Origin: an uncultured Nitratireductor sp.
GTDB taxonomy: Bacteria > Pseudomonadota > Alphaproteobacteria > Rhizobiales > Rhizobiaceae
NCBI RefSeq assembly: GCF_913053745.1
Contig: NZ_CAJXGF010000002.1
Location: forward strand, 1 to 64,000
Reading direction: 5' to 3'
Length of the DNA: 64,000 nucleotides
Shown here one piece after another: positions 29,062-41,539 of this stretch (positions are counted from its first letter, which is position 1; every line of letters begins with the position of its first letter). Under the pieces are notes generated by a model. The model did not search any database and was not told the DNA's origin. It worked only from the letters and a program-made list of their open reading frames with translations. The position numbers and the translations under genes were made by a program.

Positions 29062-30006
29062 ATGAAAAAGCTTATGATGGGCGTTGCCGTCTCGGCATTG
29101 ATGACGACTTCGGCGATGGCCGAGACGGTCGGTGTCTCGATGGCCTTGTTCGACGACAATTTCCTGACGGTTCTGCGCAATGGCATGGTCGAATATGCCG
29201 ACACGCTCGATGACGTGGAACTTCAGGTCGAGGACGCGCAGAACGACGTCGGCAAGCAACTCAACCAGATCCAGAACTTCATCGCCTCGGGTGTCGATGC
29301 GGTCATTGTGAATCCGGTCGACACCGACGCCACGGTGGCCATGACCAAGGCGGCCGCGGATGCAGGCGTGCCGCTCGTCTTCGTCAACCGCGAACCGGTC
29401 AATGTCGACGATCTGCCGGACAATCAGGCTTTCGTCGCATCCGATGAACGTGAGTCCGGTACGCTCGAAACGCAGGAAATCTGCCGGCTGTTGAAGGAGC
29501 AGGGCAAGGGCGAGGGTGCCAAGATCGTCGTCATGATGGGTGAGCTCTCCAACCAGGCCGCTCGGATGCGCACGCAGGACGTTCATGACGTGATCGCCAC
29601 AGACGAATGTTCCTTCATGGAAATCGTGGAAGAGCAGACCGCCAATTGGCAGCGCACCGAGGCGACCGATCTGATGACCAACTGGCTGTCCGCCGGTCTG
29701 GAGTTCGACGCACTCGTCTCCAACAACGACGAAATGGCCATCGGCGCGATCCAGGCCATGAAGGCTGCCAATATCTCCATGGATGAGATGCTGGTGGGCG
29801 GTGTGGACGCCACCCAGGACGCTTTGGCCGCTATGGCTGCGGGCGATCTCGACGTGACGGTGTTTCAGGATGCGGCCGGCCAGGGCAAGGGCGCGCTGGA
29901 CGCCGCGCTCAAGCTCGCCAAGGGCGAGGACGTCGATCAGAAGGTGTATATTCCCTTCCAACTCGTGACGCCGGATAATATGGACCAGTTTACGACCAAG
30001 AACTGA
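29062..30006 (+). CDS. Sugar/inositol ABC transporter substrate-binding protein, MocB-like
   Basis: Signal peptide MKKLMMGVAVSALMTTSAMA, ribose-binding-type fold (QLNQIQNFIASGVDAVIVNPVDTDA, NNDEMAIGAIQAMK). Confidence 0.9.
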   Translation: MKKLMMGVAVSALMTTSAMAETVGVSMALFDDNFLTVLRNGMVEYADTLDDVELQVEDAQNDVGKQLNQIQNFIASGVDAVIVNPVDTDATVAMTKAAADAGVPLVFVNREPVNVDDLPDNQAFVASDERESGTLETQEICRLLKEQGKGEGAKIVVMMGELSNQAARMRTQDVHDVIATDECSFMEIVEEQTANWQRTEATDLMTNWLSAGLEFDALVSNNDEMAIGAIQAMKAANISMDEMLVGGVDATQDALAAMAAGDLDVTVFQDAAGQGKGALDAALKLAKGEDVDQKVYIPFQLVTPDNMDQFTTKN

Positions 30007-30084
30007 TCGTCCGGACTGGCGGCGGCGGCCGCAGGGCCGCTGCCATCCCGCCGGTGTAAGCCGGCTATCTTGGCGGAAAAAACG

Positions 30085-31113
30085 ATGGCAAACCAGGCAC
30101 AAGCAGTTTCCGGCAGCGCCGCGGACATGCCCCAGAAGCGACCGCGCTCCCACGAGTTGAACGCGTTGCTCGGCCTTGTCGGCATTGCGCTCATCTTCGA
30201 GCTTCTCGGTTGGATCTTTCAGGGGCAGAGCTTCCTGTTCAACACGCAGCGCCTTTCCATCATGATCCTGCAGGTTTCGGTGGTGGGCATCATCGCCATT
30301 GGCGTCACGCAGGTCATCATCACCGGGGGCATCGACCTTTCATCGGGTTCGGTGGTCGGCGCGACGGCGATGATCGCCATGAGCTTCGCTCAGGTGAGCA
30401 CTTACCCGCGCGCGGTCTATCCGGAACTGACCGATCTTCCCGTCATCGTTCCCATTCTCGTCGGCCTCGCTTGTGGTATCGTGGCGGGCATGATCAACGG
30501 CCTGTTGATCGCCTTTACGAAAATTCCGCCTTTCATCGCCACGCTCGGCATGATGGTGACGGCACGCGGCATCGCCAAATGGTACACGAGGGGCCAGCCG
30601 GTTTCGTTTCCCACCGACAGTTTTGCAGCTCTCGGTCAGGGCATGACGCCGGTCTTCGTTTTCCTGGCGATTGCGCTCCTCTTCCATATAGCCCTGAAAT
30701 ACACCGTCTACGGCAAGCATACCTATGCCATCGGTTCCAACGAACAGGCGGCGCGCATGTCGGGCATCAATGTCGAGCGGCATCTGGTGCTGGTCTACAC
30801 CATTGCGGGTCTTCTCGCCGGTCTTGCCGGCATGGTGATCGCGGCACGTGGTCTCACGGCGCAGGCCGGCATGGGAATCATGTACGAGCTCGACGCCATC
30901 GCCATGGCCGTTATCGGGGGCGTGTCGCTTTCGGGCGGGCGCGGCTCCATCGTCGGCACGCTGATCGGCGCCGTCATCTTCGGTGTCATCATCTCAGGTT
31001 TCACCTTCCTGCGGCTCGATGCCTACTATCAGGAAATGATCAAGGGCGTGATCATCGTCGCCGCCGTGGTGGCCGATATGTACCGCCAACGTATGCGCCC
31101 GCAGTCGCGGTGA
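30085..31113 (+). CDS. Sugar ABC transporter permease (RbsC/BPD_transp_2 family)
   Basis: GVTQVIITGGIDLSSGSVVGATAMIA, YAIGSNEQAARMSGINVE; possible TTG start at 30070. Confidence 0.93.
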   Translation: MANQAQAVSGSAADMPQKRPRSHELNALLGLVGIALIFELLGWIFQGQSFLFNTQRLSIMILQVSVVGIIAIGVTQVIITGGIDLSSGSVVGATAMIAMSFAQVSTYPRAVYPELTDLPVIVPILVGLACGIVAGMINGLLIAFTKIPPFIATLGMMVTARGIAKWYTRGQPVSFPTDSFAALGQGMTPVFVFLAIALLFHIALKYTVYGKHTYAIGSNEQAARMSGINVERHLVLVYTIAGLLAGLAGMVIAARGLTAQAGMGIMYELDAIAMAVIGGVSLSGGRGSIVGTLIGAVIFGVIISGFTFLRLDAYYQEMIKGVIIVAAVVADMYRQRMRPQSR

Positions 31114-31129
31114 CGTTCGGGAGGAAATC

Positions 31130-31915
31130 ATGGCAGGCGAAGAACGCAACGTTATCCTCAGGACCGAGGGGCTGACCAAGCATTACGGCGGCGTGCACGC
31201 GCTGGAAGATGCCGATTTCGAGCTTCTCGAAGGCGAGCACGTGGCCATTGTCGGCGACAACGGCGCGGGTAAGTCCACATTCGTCAGGCAGATCACGGGA
31301 GTGGAGCGTCCGACCGCTGGCAAAATCCTTTTCGAAGGGCGCGAAATGGAGTTTCACAGCCCCGTCGACGCCCGCGAGGCGGGCATCGAGGCGGTGTTCC
31401 AGAATCTGGCGCTCGCCGACGATCTCGATGTGCCGTCGAACATCTTCCTTGGCCGGGAAGAGACTTATTTCAATCTCGGTCCGTTCAGCTTCCTGAACGA
31501 GAAGAAGATGTTGCAGCGCAGCCAGGAAGCGCTCGAGAAAACGGGTGTGAAAATCCCCAATCTGCACAATTCCATCGCCAACATGTCGGGCGGGCAGCGC
31601 CAGTGCGTGGCCATCAGCCGGGCGGCCAGCTTCGCCTCGAAGCTGATCCTGATGGACGAGCCGACGGCGGCGCTGGGCGTTCAGGAAACCACTCAGGTGG
31701 AAAACATAATTCGCGGCCTGAAGGAGCGCGGCATTCCGCTGATCCTCGTCAGCCACAATCTCAGGCAGGTGTTCAACCTGGTCGACAAGATCTGGGTGTT
31801 CCGCCGTGGGCGCATCGCCGGCATGCTGGAAGCCGACAAGACGGACGGCAACGAAGTGGTTTCGCTGATCACCGGCGTGCAGTCCGGCGTCCACGAGAAC
31901 GCCAGCTATATCTGA
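31130..31915 (+). CDS. Sugar ABC transporter ATP-binding protein (single ABC domain)
   Basis: VGDNGAGKSTFVRQITG Walker A, MSGGQRQCVAISRA signature, LILMDEPTAALG Walker B. Confidence 0.95.
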   Translation: MAGEERNVILRTEGLTKHYGGVHALEDADFELLEGEHVAIVGDNGAGKSTFVRQITGVERPTAGKILFEGREMEFHSPVDAREAGIEAVFQNLALADDLDVPSNIFLGREETYFNLGPFSFLNEKKMLQRSQEALEKTGVKIPNLHNSIANMSGGQRQCVAISRAASFASKLILMDEPTAALGVQETTQVENIIRGLKERGIPLILVSHNLRQVFNLVDKIWVFRRGRIAGMLEADKTDGNEVVSLITGVQSGVHENASYI

Positions 31916-31953
31916 GAGACAGCTCTTAGAAATCCAGGCAGAAAGACGCTTTC

Positions 31954-32955
31954 ATGACCGTAAACTTCGCTCTTCTCGGCGCCGGGCGTATCGGCAAGGT
32001 GCACGCCAGGGCCATCGCCGCCAGTGTGGATGCACGGCTTGTCGCCGTCTCCGATGCCTTTGCCGATGCAGCACAGACCGTGGCCGAAGCCTACGGTTGC
32101 GCGGTGTGCAGCATCGATGAGGTCGAAACCGACAAGAGCATCGACGCTGTCGTCGTCTGTACGCCCACCGACACGCATGCCGATCTGATCGAGCGTTTCG
32201 CGCGTGCAGGCAAGGCCGTGTTTTGCGAAAAGCCCATCGATCTCGATCTCGCCCGTGTCAAGCACTGTCTCGGCGTGGTGGAGGAAACGGGTGCCGTGCT
32301 GATGGTCGGCTTCAACCGTCGTTTCGATCCGCATTTCGCGGCCGTGCGCGCAGCAATCGATGAGGGGCGCATCGGCCCTGTCGAGATGGTGCAGATCACC
32401 TCGCGCGATCCGGGGCCCCCGCCGATCGGCTATATTGAGTCGTCCGGCGGCATCCTGCGCGACATGACGATCCACGATTTCGACATGGCGCGCTTTCTTC
32501 TCGGCGAGGAACCGGACACGGTGTTCGCCACCGCCTCGGTGCTGGTCGATCCGGCCATCGGGGAGGCGGGCGATTTCGACAGCGTGTCGGTCATCCTCAC
32601 CACCGCATCGGGCCGCCAATGCAGCATCTCCAATTCGCGCCGCGCCACCTATGGCTATGACCAGCGCATCGAAGTGCTCGGTGCGGAGGGGGCCGTCGCG
32701 GCGGAAAACCAGCGCCCCGTTTCCATAGAGATCGCCGATGCGCGGGGCTTCACCCGACCGCCGCTGCATGATTTCTTCATGACCCGTTACACCGAAGCCT
32801 ATGCCGCGGAGATCGCGGCCTTCGTCGCCGCCATCGCGGGAGGAAAGCCGGCGGCGCCATCCGGCGAAGACGGCCTGCGTGCGCTGGCACTGGCTGATGC
32901 CGCCCTTCTTTCGGTGCGTGAGCGTCGCGCCGTAAAACTGTCCGAAATTCTCTGA
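31954..32955 (+). CDS. Gfo/Idh/MocA family oxidoreductase (inositol 2-dehydrogenase/MocA-like)
   Basis: NFALLGAGRIGKVHARAIAAS Rossmann motif, FCEKPIDLDL, GFNRRFDPHF. Confidence 0.92.
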   Translation: MTVNFALLGAGRIGKVHARAIAASVDARLVAVSDAFADAAQTVAEAYGCAVCSIDEVETDKSIDAVVVCTPTDTHADLIERFARAGKAVFCEKPIDLDLARVKHCLGVVEETGAVLMVGFNRRFDPHFAAVRAAIDEGRIGPVEMVQITSRDPGPPPIGYIESSGGILRDMTIHDFDMARFLLGEEPDTVFATASVLVDPAIGEAGDFDSVSVILTTASGRQCSISNSRRATYGYDQRIEVLGAEGAVAAENQRPVSIEIADARGFTRPPLHDFFMTRYTEAYAAEIAAFVAAIAGGKPAAPSGEDGLRALALADAALLSVRERRAVKLSEIL

Positions 32956-32969
32956 TCGCGCCGGGGCGC

Positions 32970-33713
32970 TCAGCCCGTGCGCCAGCGCTCGGAGAGATAG
33001 GTTTTCGCCGTGCGTACGCTGGTTTCCAGAGTGTCGCCCCGGGCAAGGCTTGCGGCGATGGCGCTTGCCAGCATGCAGCCGGTGCCCCGCATCGTGCCGG
33101 GCAGGCGCGGCCCCTCGAAGCGCAGCGGCGGCTTATTCGCCTGAAAGAGTGTGTCGACGGCACGATTGCCCTCTGCGTGACCGCCTTTCGCGAGAAGCGC
33201 CCGCACGCCGCCTCCGAGCAATCGGCCTGCTTGTTCGTGCCGCCTCGCCTCGCTTTCCGTCTCTTCCTCACCCGCCAGAAGCGCCAGTTCCGGCAGGTTT
33301 GGCGTGACGAGGCTGCAAAGCGGCATCAGGCTTTCGCGCATGGTTTCGATAGCGTCCTCCGCAAGCAGCGCTCGGCCGGAAGACGAGGCGATCACCGGAT
33401 CGAGTACGATCGGAATGTCGGCATGCGCGCGCAGAACGGCTGCAACGCGGGTCACCGTTTTCCGACTTCCGAGCATGCCGATCTTGATTGCCGCCACCGG
33501 GTTCGCCGAAAGGGCGGCGGAAATCTGCGCTTCCACCAGCTCGCTGGGGCAGAGATCGATGCGCTCCACCGCCTCATGCGTCTGCACGGTCACCGCTGTC
33601 ACCGCCAGACAGGTTTTCATGCCGAGAGCCGAGATCGTCTCGATGTCGCGCGCAAGACCGGCCCCGCCGGACGAATCCGATCCCGCGATCACCAGCACAT
33701 GCGCGGCGCTCAT
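32970..33713 (-). CDS. thiD: Hydroxymethylpyrimidine/phosphomethylpyrimidine kinase
   Basis: HVLVIAGSDSSGGAGLARDIETISALGMKTCLAVTAVTVQ; start codon overlaps thiE stop. Confidence 0.94.
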   Translation of the reverse strand: MSAAHVLVIAGSDSSGGAGLARDIETISALGMKTCLAVTAVTVQTHEAVERIDLCPSELVEAQISAALSANPVAAIKIGMLGSRKTVTRVAAVLRAHADIPIVLDPVIASSSGRALLAEDAIETMRESLMPLCSLVTPNLPELALLAGEEETESEARRHEQAGRLLGGGVRALLAKGGHAEGNRAVDTLFQANKPPLRFEGPRLPGTMRGTGCMLASAIAASLARGDTLETSVRTAKTYLSERWRTG

Positions 33714-34315
33714 CGCCATTGTTCCGTTGCCGCCAGCCATTCGCGGGTGCGCGCTTCAGGATCGGCATTCAGCGTGATGTCCGTCACCACGGCGGCGCTG
33801 TTCGCACCCGCTTCGAACACGCCGGGCAATCGCTCGGGGTTCAGTCCGCCAATCGCCACCAGCGGCACATCGCCGACGCGCTTTCGCCAGTCGGCCAGCC
33901 GATCGAGCCCCTGCGGTGCCCATTTCATTTTCTTCAGAATTGTCGGGTAGACCGGGCCGAGCGCCACATAATCGGGTTTTCCCGCCAGCGCGGTGCGCAG
34001 TTCAGGCCCGTCATGGGTGCTGATGCCGAGTTTCAGACCCGCCGCGCGGATCGCACCGAGATCGGCTCCCGCCAGATCCTCCTGCCCAAGATGGATGAAA
34101 TCGCAACCCGTTTCGATGGCGAGCCGCCAATGGTCGTTGACGATGAGCTGGCAATCGTGATCGGCACAGATGCGCTTCGCCTCGGCGATCTCAGATTTGA
34201 GGTTCGCCTCGTCCATCTCCTTGATACGCAATTGTACCAGTTTCGTGCCCAGAGGCACCAGTCGCGCAATCCACTCGGCGCTGTCGACGATGAGATAAAA
34301 GGGATCGAGCTTCAT
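33710..34315 (-). CDS. thiE: Thiamine phosphate synthase
   Basis: [52 protein letters not shown]. Confidence 0.94.
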   Translation of the reverse strand: MKLDPFYLIVDSAEWIARLVPLGTKLVQLRIKEMDEANLKSEIAEAKRICADHDCQLIVNDHWRLAIETGCDFIHLGQEDLAGADLGAIRAAGLKLGISTHDGPELRTALAGKPDYVALGPVYPTILKKMKWAPQGLDRLADWRKRVGDVPLVAIGGLNPERLPGVFEAGANSAAVVTDITLNADPEARTREWLAATEQWR

Positions 34316-35085
34316 TCAAACACGGCTTTGCCAATAACGGGGGTTGAGGGAACGGCCATGTCGCGTGGCTCCAACGGCCCGGCGAGGAAGGCATTGCGGC
34401 CGGCCTCCACCACTTCGGCGAAGGCGGCTGCCATCGCAACAGGATCGCTGGCCTTTGCCACTGCGGTGTTGAGGAGAACGGCGTCGAACCCCAGCTCCAT
34501 CACCATGGCCGCGTGCGATGGGCGTCCGAGCCCGGCATCCACGATCAGCGGCACATCGGGAAAATGTGCCCGGATGGCTCGCAGCCCGTCCACGTTCACC
34601 GGACCACGCGCCGAACCGATGGGCGCGCACCAGGGCATCAGTACCGCGCATCCCGCTTCCAGCAGCCGCTCCGCCACCACCAGATCGTCGGTCGTGTACG
34701 GAAACACCTTGAACCCCTCCGAACTTAAGATGCGCGCAGCTTCCACCAGACCGAACACATCCGGCTGCAGCGTGTCGTGATGGCCGATCACCTCGAGCTT
34801 GATCCAGTCCGTGCCGAAGAGTTCGCGCGCCATCTGCGCCGTGATCACCGCCTCTTTCACGGAATGGCAGCCCGCCGTGTTGGGCAGAATGCGCACGCCC
34901 AGTTCACGAATGAGTTCCAAGAACTGTCCGCCAGTACGGTTTCCTGTGGTTTCTCGCCGCAGCGAGACGGTCACGGTTTCGCAGGCTGAGGCCCGCACCG
35001 CCTCGGCCATGATGGCGGGGGAGGGGTATTGGGCGGTGCCCAGCAAAAGCCGCGATGCCAGCGTTTCGCCGTAGAGCGTCAGCAT
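34312..35085 (-). CDS. thiG: Thiazole synthase
   Basis: [63 protein letters not shown]. Confidence 0.95.
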   Translation of the reverse strand: MLTLYGETLASRLLLGTAQYPSPAIMAEAVRASACETVTVSLRRETTGNRTGGQFLELIRELGVRILPNTAGCHSVKEAVITAQMARELFGTDWIKLEVIGHHDTLQPDVFGLVEAARILSSEGFKVFPYTTDDLVVAERLLEAGCAVLMPWCAPIGSARGPVNVDGLRAIRAHFPDVPLIVDAGLGRPSHAAMVMELGFDAVLLNTAVAKASDPVAMAAAFAEVVEAGRNAFLAGPLEPRDMAVPSTPVIGKAVFE

Positions 35086-35086
35086 G

Positions 35087-35287
35087 TCAGCCTCCCTGCA
35101 TGGGTGAGAGAACTTCAATTCGGTCGCCGTCCTCGAGCGTGCAGGAACCCCGTTCCGCCGCCGGCACCAGTTCGCCATTGCGCGCCGTGGCGAGAAAGTC
35201 GGGCGCATAGTCGAGTTCATCGAGAAGGGCGGCCAGCGTCGTCGCCGTCACGTGCTGCGCTTCGCCATTAACCGTGAGCTTCATCAA
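35087..35287 (-). CDS. thiS: Sulfur carrier protein ThiS
   Basis: 66 aa ending in GG (LSPMQGG), ubiquitin-like, between thiG and thiO. Confidence 0.92.
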   Translation of the reverse strand: MMKLTVNGEAQHVTATTLAALLDELDYAPDFLATARNGELVPAAERGSCTLEDGDRIEVLSPMQGG

Positions 35288-36242
35288 AAGCCTCCACGCG
35301 TTCGTTCAGGATCAGGGCCGCCGCCTCCTGCGCCATTGCGGGCGAGAGCAAAAAGCCGTGGCGATAAAGGCCGTTCACGCTGATCCCCTCTCGGGTCTGC
35401 TTCACGCGTGGCAGGTTATCGGCATAAGCAGGGCGCACGCCGGCGCCCGTTTCCACGATCTTCGCTTCCGCAAAGGCCGGGTGCAGGCTGTAGGCGGCGT
35501 TCAGGAGTTCCATTGTCGAGCGGGCGCTGATCGGCCCGTCGTCATCGCTTTCGATCATCGTCGCGCCGACCATGAAGTGATGCCCTTCACGCGGCACGAT
35601 GTAGACCGGAATGCGCGGATGAAGCAGCCGCACGGGCCGCGAAAGACTGATCTCTTCCGTTTGCAGCAAAAGCATCTCGCCACGCACCCCGCGCAGCTCT
35701 TTATCGGCGAACGCCATGCCGGTGCAATCGGCAATTCTGTCCGCTTCGGCTGGTGTATCGTTACCGTAAGCGAAACGTACGCCTGCCGTTTTCAGCGCCG
35801 CGCTCAGCGTCGTCATCGCCTGGCGCGGTTCGAGATGCGCCTCGTCGCGGAAGAAGAGCCCGCGCCGGAACCGACCGGCAAGATCGGGCTCCAGCAGAGC
35901 CACGGCGTTGCCATCCAGCCATTCATGGCCGCCCGTGCGCGCGGCGAAACGGTCGAGTTCCGCTGCATCGCGCGCGGGCGCGACGACCAGCGTTCCGTTG
36001 CGCGTTACGTGGCCGGGCAGTGCCGCGTCCCACCAATCGGCCGCCAGGCGCCCCAGGGTCAGCACCGGCTCTTCCGCGTTTTCGCGCTCGCACCAGGGGG
36101 CGAGCATTCCGCCGGCAAGCCACGAGGCGCTGCCTGCCGGTCCGGATCGAATGTCGCAGACAGTCACCTGCGTGCCGGCCCGAACCAGCTCATGGGCCAG
36201 CGTGAGGCCGGCCACCCCGGCCCCGCGAATGAGGACATGCAT
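35268..36242 (-). CDS. thiO: Glycine oxidase ThiO (FAD-dependent)
   Basis: VLIRGAGVAGLTLAHELVRAGTQVTV, ASWLAGGMLAPWCE, GLYRHGFLLSPAMA. Confidence 0.92.
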   Translation of the reverse strand: MHVLIRGAGVAGLTLAHELVRAGTQVTVCDIRSGPAGSASWLAGGMLAPWCERENAEEPVLTLGRLAADWWDAALPGHVTRNGTLVVAPARDAAELDRFAARTGGHEWLDGNAVALLEPDLAGRFRRGLFFRDEAHLEPRQAMTTLSAALKTAGVRFAYGNDTPAEADRIADCTGMAFADKELRGVRGEMLLLQTEEISLSRPVRLLHPRIPVYIVPREGHHFMVGATMIESDDDGPISARSTMELLNAAYSLHPAFAEAKIVETGAGVRPAYADNLPRVKQTREGISVNGLYRHGFLLSPAMAQEAAALILNERVEAFDEAHG

Positions 36243-36245
36243 GGG

Positions 36246-38297
<2,052 letters not shown>

Positions 38298-38360
38298 TTA
38301 AAGTGGGGGAGAAGCCGCGGCCTTGTCAAGCCGCTGCATCGTCCTATCCTCGTTTCACGG

Positions 38361-40442
38361 TCAGAAGCGGTAGCGCATGGAGGCGACCACGGAGCGGCCC
38401 TCGTCGCGATAGCAGTAATCGGCCGTGCAGGTCACGCCGCGTTCGTCGAGCAGATTGGTCGCGTTGACCTGGAGGCGCAGTCCGTCGAGCTTCGGATTCC
38501 GGGCGCCGAAGTCGTAGCGCAGCGCCATATCGACATAGTAGCGGTCGTCGTTGACGGTCGTGTTGGCATCGTTGCCGAAACTCTCGCCGACATAGCGAAC
38601 GCCCGCACCGACACCCAGCCCCTCGAGCGGGCCGGACTGTACCGCGTAATCCCCCCAAACCGAGAAGACGTGCTGCGGGGTGGAGTTCAGCGTGTTGCCG
38701 GTGTAGCCCGCCAGGCTGTTGCGGATTTCCATGTCCACATAGGCGTAGGAGGCGATCATGCTCAGTCCGCTGCCAAGACTTGCATTTGCCTCGATTTCGA
38801 AACCGCGCGAGCGAAGATCGCGATTGACCTGCTGGTTGATGCCACCGATCACCTCGAACACGACCGCATCTTCCTGTTCGATGTCGAACAGGGCGGCCGT
38901 AACCACCGCATTCATGCCGGGAAGCTTGTACTTGACGCCAATTTCCTTTTGTTCGCCGACGGTCGGGTTTGCGGGGGAGCCGTCGACGAGCGTGCCGACA
39001 TTCGGCGTGAAGGAGGTGGTGTAGTTGGCGAAGGGCACGAGGCCGAAAGGCGTTTCGTAGGACAGGCCGACCCGCCAGGAGAACTGTGTATCCGTCTGCT
39101 CGATAACCCCGGCGGTGTTGGTGGTTTTACCCTCCAGCCAGTCGTAGCGTCCGCCGATGGACAGGTGCCAGTTGTCGTAGTTGACCTGATCGGATGCGTA
39201 GAGGCCGACCTGGTTGAGCACCTGTGCGGAGACGAATGGAATGTCGAACGTTTCGCCTTCCGGCGGAAGCGGCGCATAACGCAGCCCGTACTGGTCGTAA
39301 TCTATGCGTCCGTAGTCGAGTCCGACAAGCAGGCGATGCTGGAGCGGGCCTGTGTCGAATTCCGACAAAAGCTGGTTGTCCACGACGAGGCTGCGCGCGT
39401 TCTCGGCATAGCGTCCGGCTCCCCGCGCCAGCGACGACGGGTTGGCCGGATCGGGAGCGAACCAGTAGGCATATTCCAGATTGTTGTCGAGCCACGAGTA
39501 GCGCAGGTTCTGCCGCAGGGTGAAGACTTCTGTGAGCCTGTGCTCGAACTCGTAACCGATGCGTGCCTGCTGCTGATCGAAATCGTTGAAGGTGGGATCG
39601 CCTCCGTAGAGGTCGGTAACGCCATTCGGCCCGTTGTAGAACACTGCCGTGCCGCCGAGGGTCGAATCCATGTACTCGCCGAGAAGGGTGAGCTTTGTGT
39701 CGGCGTCGGGTTGCCAGGTCAGGGCGGGTGCCAGGTAAACGCGGTCGTCGGGGAAGCCGGGCAGGGCGGTGCCGCTCTTTCGCACCAGTCCTGTCATGCG
39801 ATAGAGCAGCGTTTCGTCCTCGTTCATGGGCCCGGAAAGGTCGAAATTGGCCTGGTAACGATCGTGCGTCCCGCCTTGCAGTTCGACCTCGCGCAAGCGC
39901 TCTTGCGTTGGCCGCTTGGTCATCAGATTGACCAGCCCGCCCGCATTGGAGGCGCCGTAAAGCGCCGAGGCCGGGCCCTTGAGAACGGTAATGCCTTCCA
40001 GCCCGTAGGGCTCCTGCCGGAACAGGCCGGTCGGGCTGTTGAACTGACGCAGCCCGTCGCGAAAGATCCCGCTATAGGTGGCTTCGAAACCTCGGATGAA
40101 GAGGGCGTCGAAGCGTGGATCGAAGCCGTAAGCACCGACGCGGACACCGGGCACATAACCGATCGCTTCCTGAAGCGAGCGCGGGTTCTGGTCGTCGAGC
40201 TGTTTCTCGGTCACCGTCGATATGAGCTGCGGAACCTCGATCAGCGGCGTATCGATTTTCGATCCGATGCGCCCGCTCTCGGCCACATAACCGTCCTGCA
40301 CCAGAATGTCGTCGCTGGCCGCTTCGACCTCCAGCCGTTCGAGCAGGGTCGTGTCCTGCGCAGCCGCGCCGACCGACCAGCCGGATAGTCCGGTTGACAG
40401 TAACAGGAGTGTCGACAAACGATGGAAATGATGGGATTTCAC
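38361..40442 (-). CDS. TonB-dependent siderophore receptor
   Basis: 693 aa; signal peptide, plug (PQLISTVTEKQLDDQNPRSLQEAIGYVPGVR), FIRGFEATYSGIFRDGLRQ, C-terminal MRYRF. Confidence 0.95.
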   Translation of the reverse strand: MKSHHFHRLSTLLLLSTGLSGWSVGAAAQDTTLLERLEVEAASDDILVQDGYVAESGRIGSKIDTPLIEVPQLISTVTEKQLDDQNPRSLQEAIGYVPGVRVGAYGFDPRFDALFIRGFEATYSGIFRDGLRQFNSPTGLFRQEPYGLEGITVLKGPASALYGASNAGGLVNLMTKRPTQERLREVELQGGTHDRYQANFDLSGPMNEDETLLYRMTGLVRKSGTALPGFPDDRVYLAPALTWQPDADTKLTLLGEYMDSTLGGTAVFYNGPNGVTDLYGGDPTFNDFDQQQARIGYEFEHRLTEVFTLRQNLRYSWLDNNLEYAYWFAPDPANPSSLARGAGRYAENARSLVVDNQLLSEFDTGPLQHRLLVGLDYGRIDYDQYGLRYAPLPPEGETFDIPFVSAQVLNQVGLYASDQVNYDNWHLSIGGRYDWLEGKTTNTAGVIEQTDTQFSWRVGLSYETPFGLVPFANYTTSFTPNVGTLVDGSPANPTVGEQKEIGVKYKLPGMNAVVTAALFDIEQEDAVVFEVIGGINQQVNRDLRSRGFEIEANASLGSGLSMIASYAYVDMEIRNSLAGYTGNTLNSTPQHVFSVWGDYAVQSGPLEGLGVGAGVRYVGESFGNDANTTVNDDRYYVDMALRYDFGARNPKLDGLRLQVNATNLLDERGVTCTADYCYRDEGRSVVASMRYRF

Positions 40443-40523
40443 GGAGCACCACGCTTGCTTTTTCTCAATCGTTGGTCGCTCCGCAGGAGGCGTGGCTGCC
40501 GTTTCCGGCAGAACTAAAAAATA

Positions 40524-40538
40524 TGACTATAACAGTCA
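40524..40538. promoter_or_regulatory. Candidate RirA/iron-responsive operator upstream of the TonB receptor
   Basis: TGACTATAACAGTCA = TGA-N9-TCA with perfect 5-bp dyad arms. Confidence 0.5.
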
Positions 40539-40639
40539 AATAATAATGCGGATCGCTCCGTTGCAAGCGCCAGCCTGTGGATTAATTCGCTCGCTGGGCG
40601 AGGGAATACGCTTTTCCGGAGGCTCCGAACCGGTCGGGT

Positions 40640-41416
40640 TCAAATGCAGAATTCGCTTGGGCTCATGCCGATGGCGCGCCGGAACATATAGCTGAAAGCG
40701 CTCGAAGATTCGTAACCCATATTGAACGCGACCGAACTCACCTTCTCGCCTGCGGCAAGCTGCGAAATGGCGTGGAGAATGCGCACCTGTCGGAGCCAGC
40801 GAGACGGCGGCATGCCTGTTTCGGCGATGAACAGCCGCTCGATCGTCTTGCGGCTGGCGGCCGCGCCGGCAAGCCACGCGTCGACCGATTTGAGGCCGCC
40901 CGGGTCCTCCAGAGCGGCTTGTGCAAGACGACGAATGCGCTTGTCCCGCGGCATTGTAACCGACAACGGCACATCGCTTGCGGCGACAAGTTCATGACGC
41001 AGAAGCGTGTGCAGCGCCTCGTTGTGGCAGTCGATACGGCCGGATGTGTCGTCGGGCATGGTTGCCGAGATCAGTGCGTTCAACAGGGAGGTCATGGCCA
41101 CGATGCGGCATTCGGTGCCGAGTGTCGCAGCCTCTTCGCGGTTCACGTCGACATAGCGCATCTGGTTGTTGGACCCGTATCGCATCCAGTGTTCGACATC
41201 CGGTGGAATCCAGACCGCCATCGCCGGACTGAGCAGAAGAACGCGGTTCGGTGTGCCGACATACATGGAGCCGGATGCAGCGGAGATGAGTTGCCCGAAA
41301 TCATGGGTGTGCCAGTCATAGCTCTCGCCGGGGGCAGGCCTGATCGTCTCTCCCAGATAACGGGGCCTGCCCATCCCGTCGGAACCGTCCGGTGAATTGT
41401 GTTTGGGTGTATCCAT
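40640..41416 (-). CDS. AraC family transcriptional regulator
   Basis: Cupin-type N-terminus (YDWHTHDFGQLISAASGSMYV) and C-terminal HTH (SVAFNMGYESSSAFSYMFRRAIGMSPSEF); start approximate. Confidence 0.92.
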   Translation of the reverse strand: MDTPKHNSPDGSDGMGRPRYLGETIRPAPGESYDWHTHDFGQLISAASGSMYVGTPNRVLLLSPAMAVWIPPDVEHWMRYGSNNQMRYVDVNREEAATLGTECRIVAMTSLLNALISATMPDDTSGRIDCHNEALHTLLRHELVAASDVPLSVTMPRDKRIRRLAQAALEDPGGLKSVDAWLAGAAASRKTIERLFIAETGMPPSRWLRQVRILHAISQLAAGEKVSSVAFNMGYESSSAFSYMFRRAIGMSPSEFCI

Positions 41417-41539
41417 GATGTTGACGAATTCTAGATGTAATATGATCTTATGTCGACAGAAAGACATTTCAGTTTGACCTAGGTTCCTTCGCATCCCGGG
41501 CGTCGTGCCCTTGTTTGCAGTTCGGACCCTGTTGTCGTC

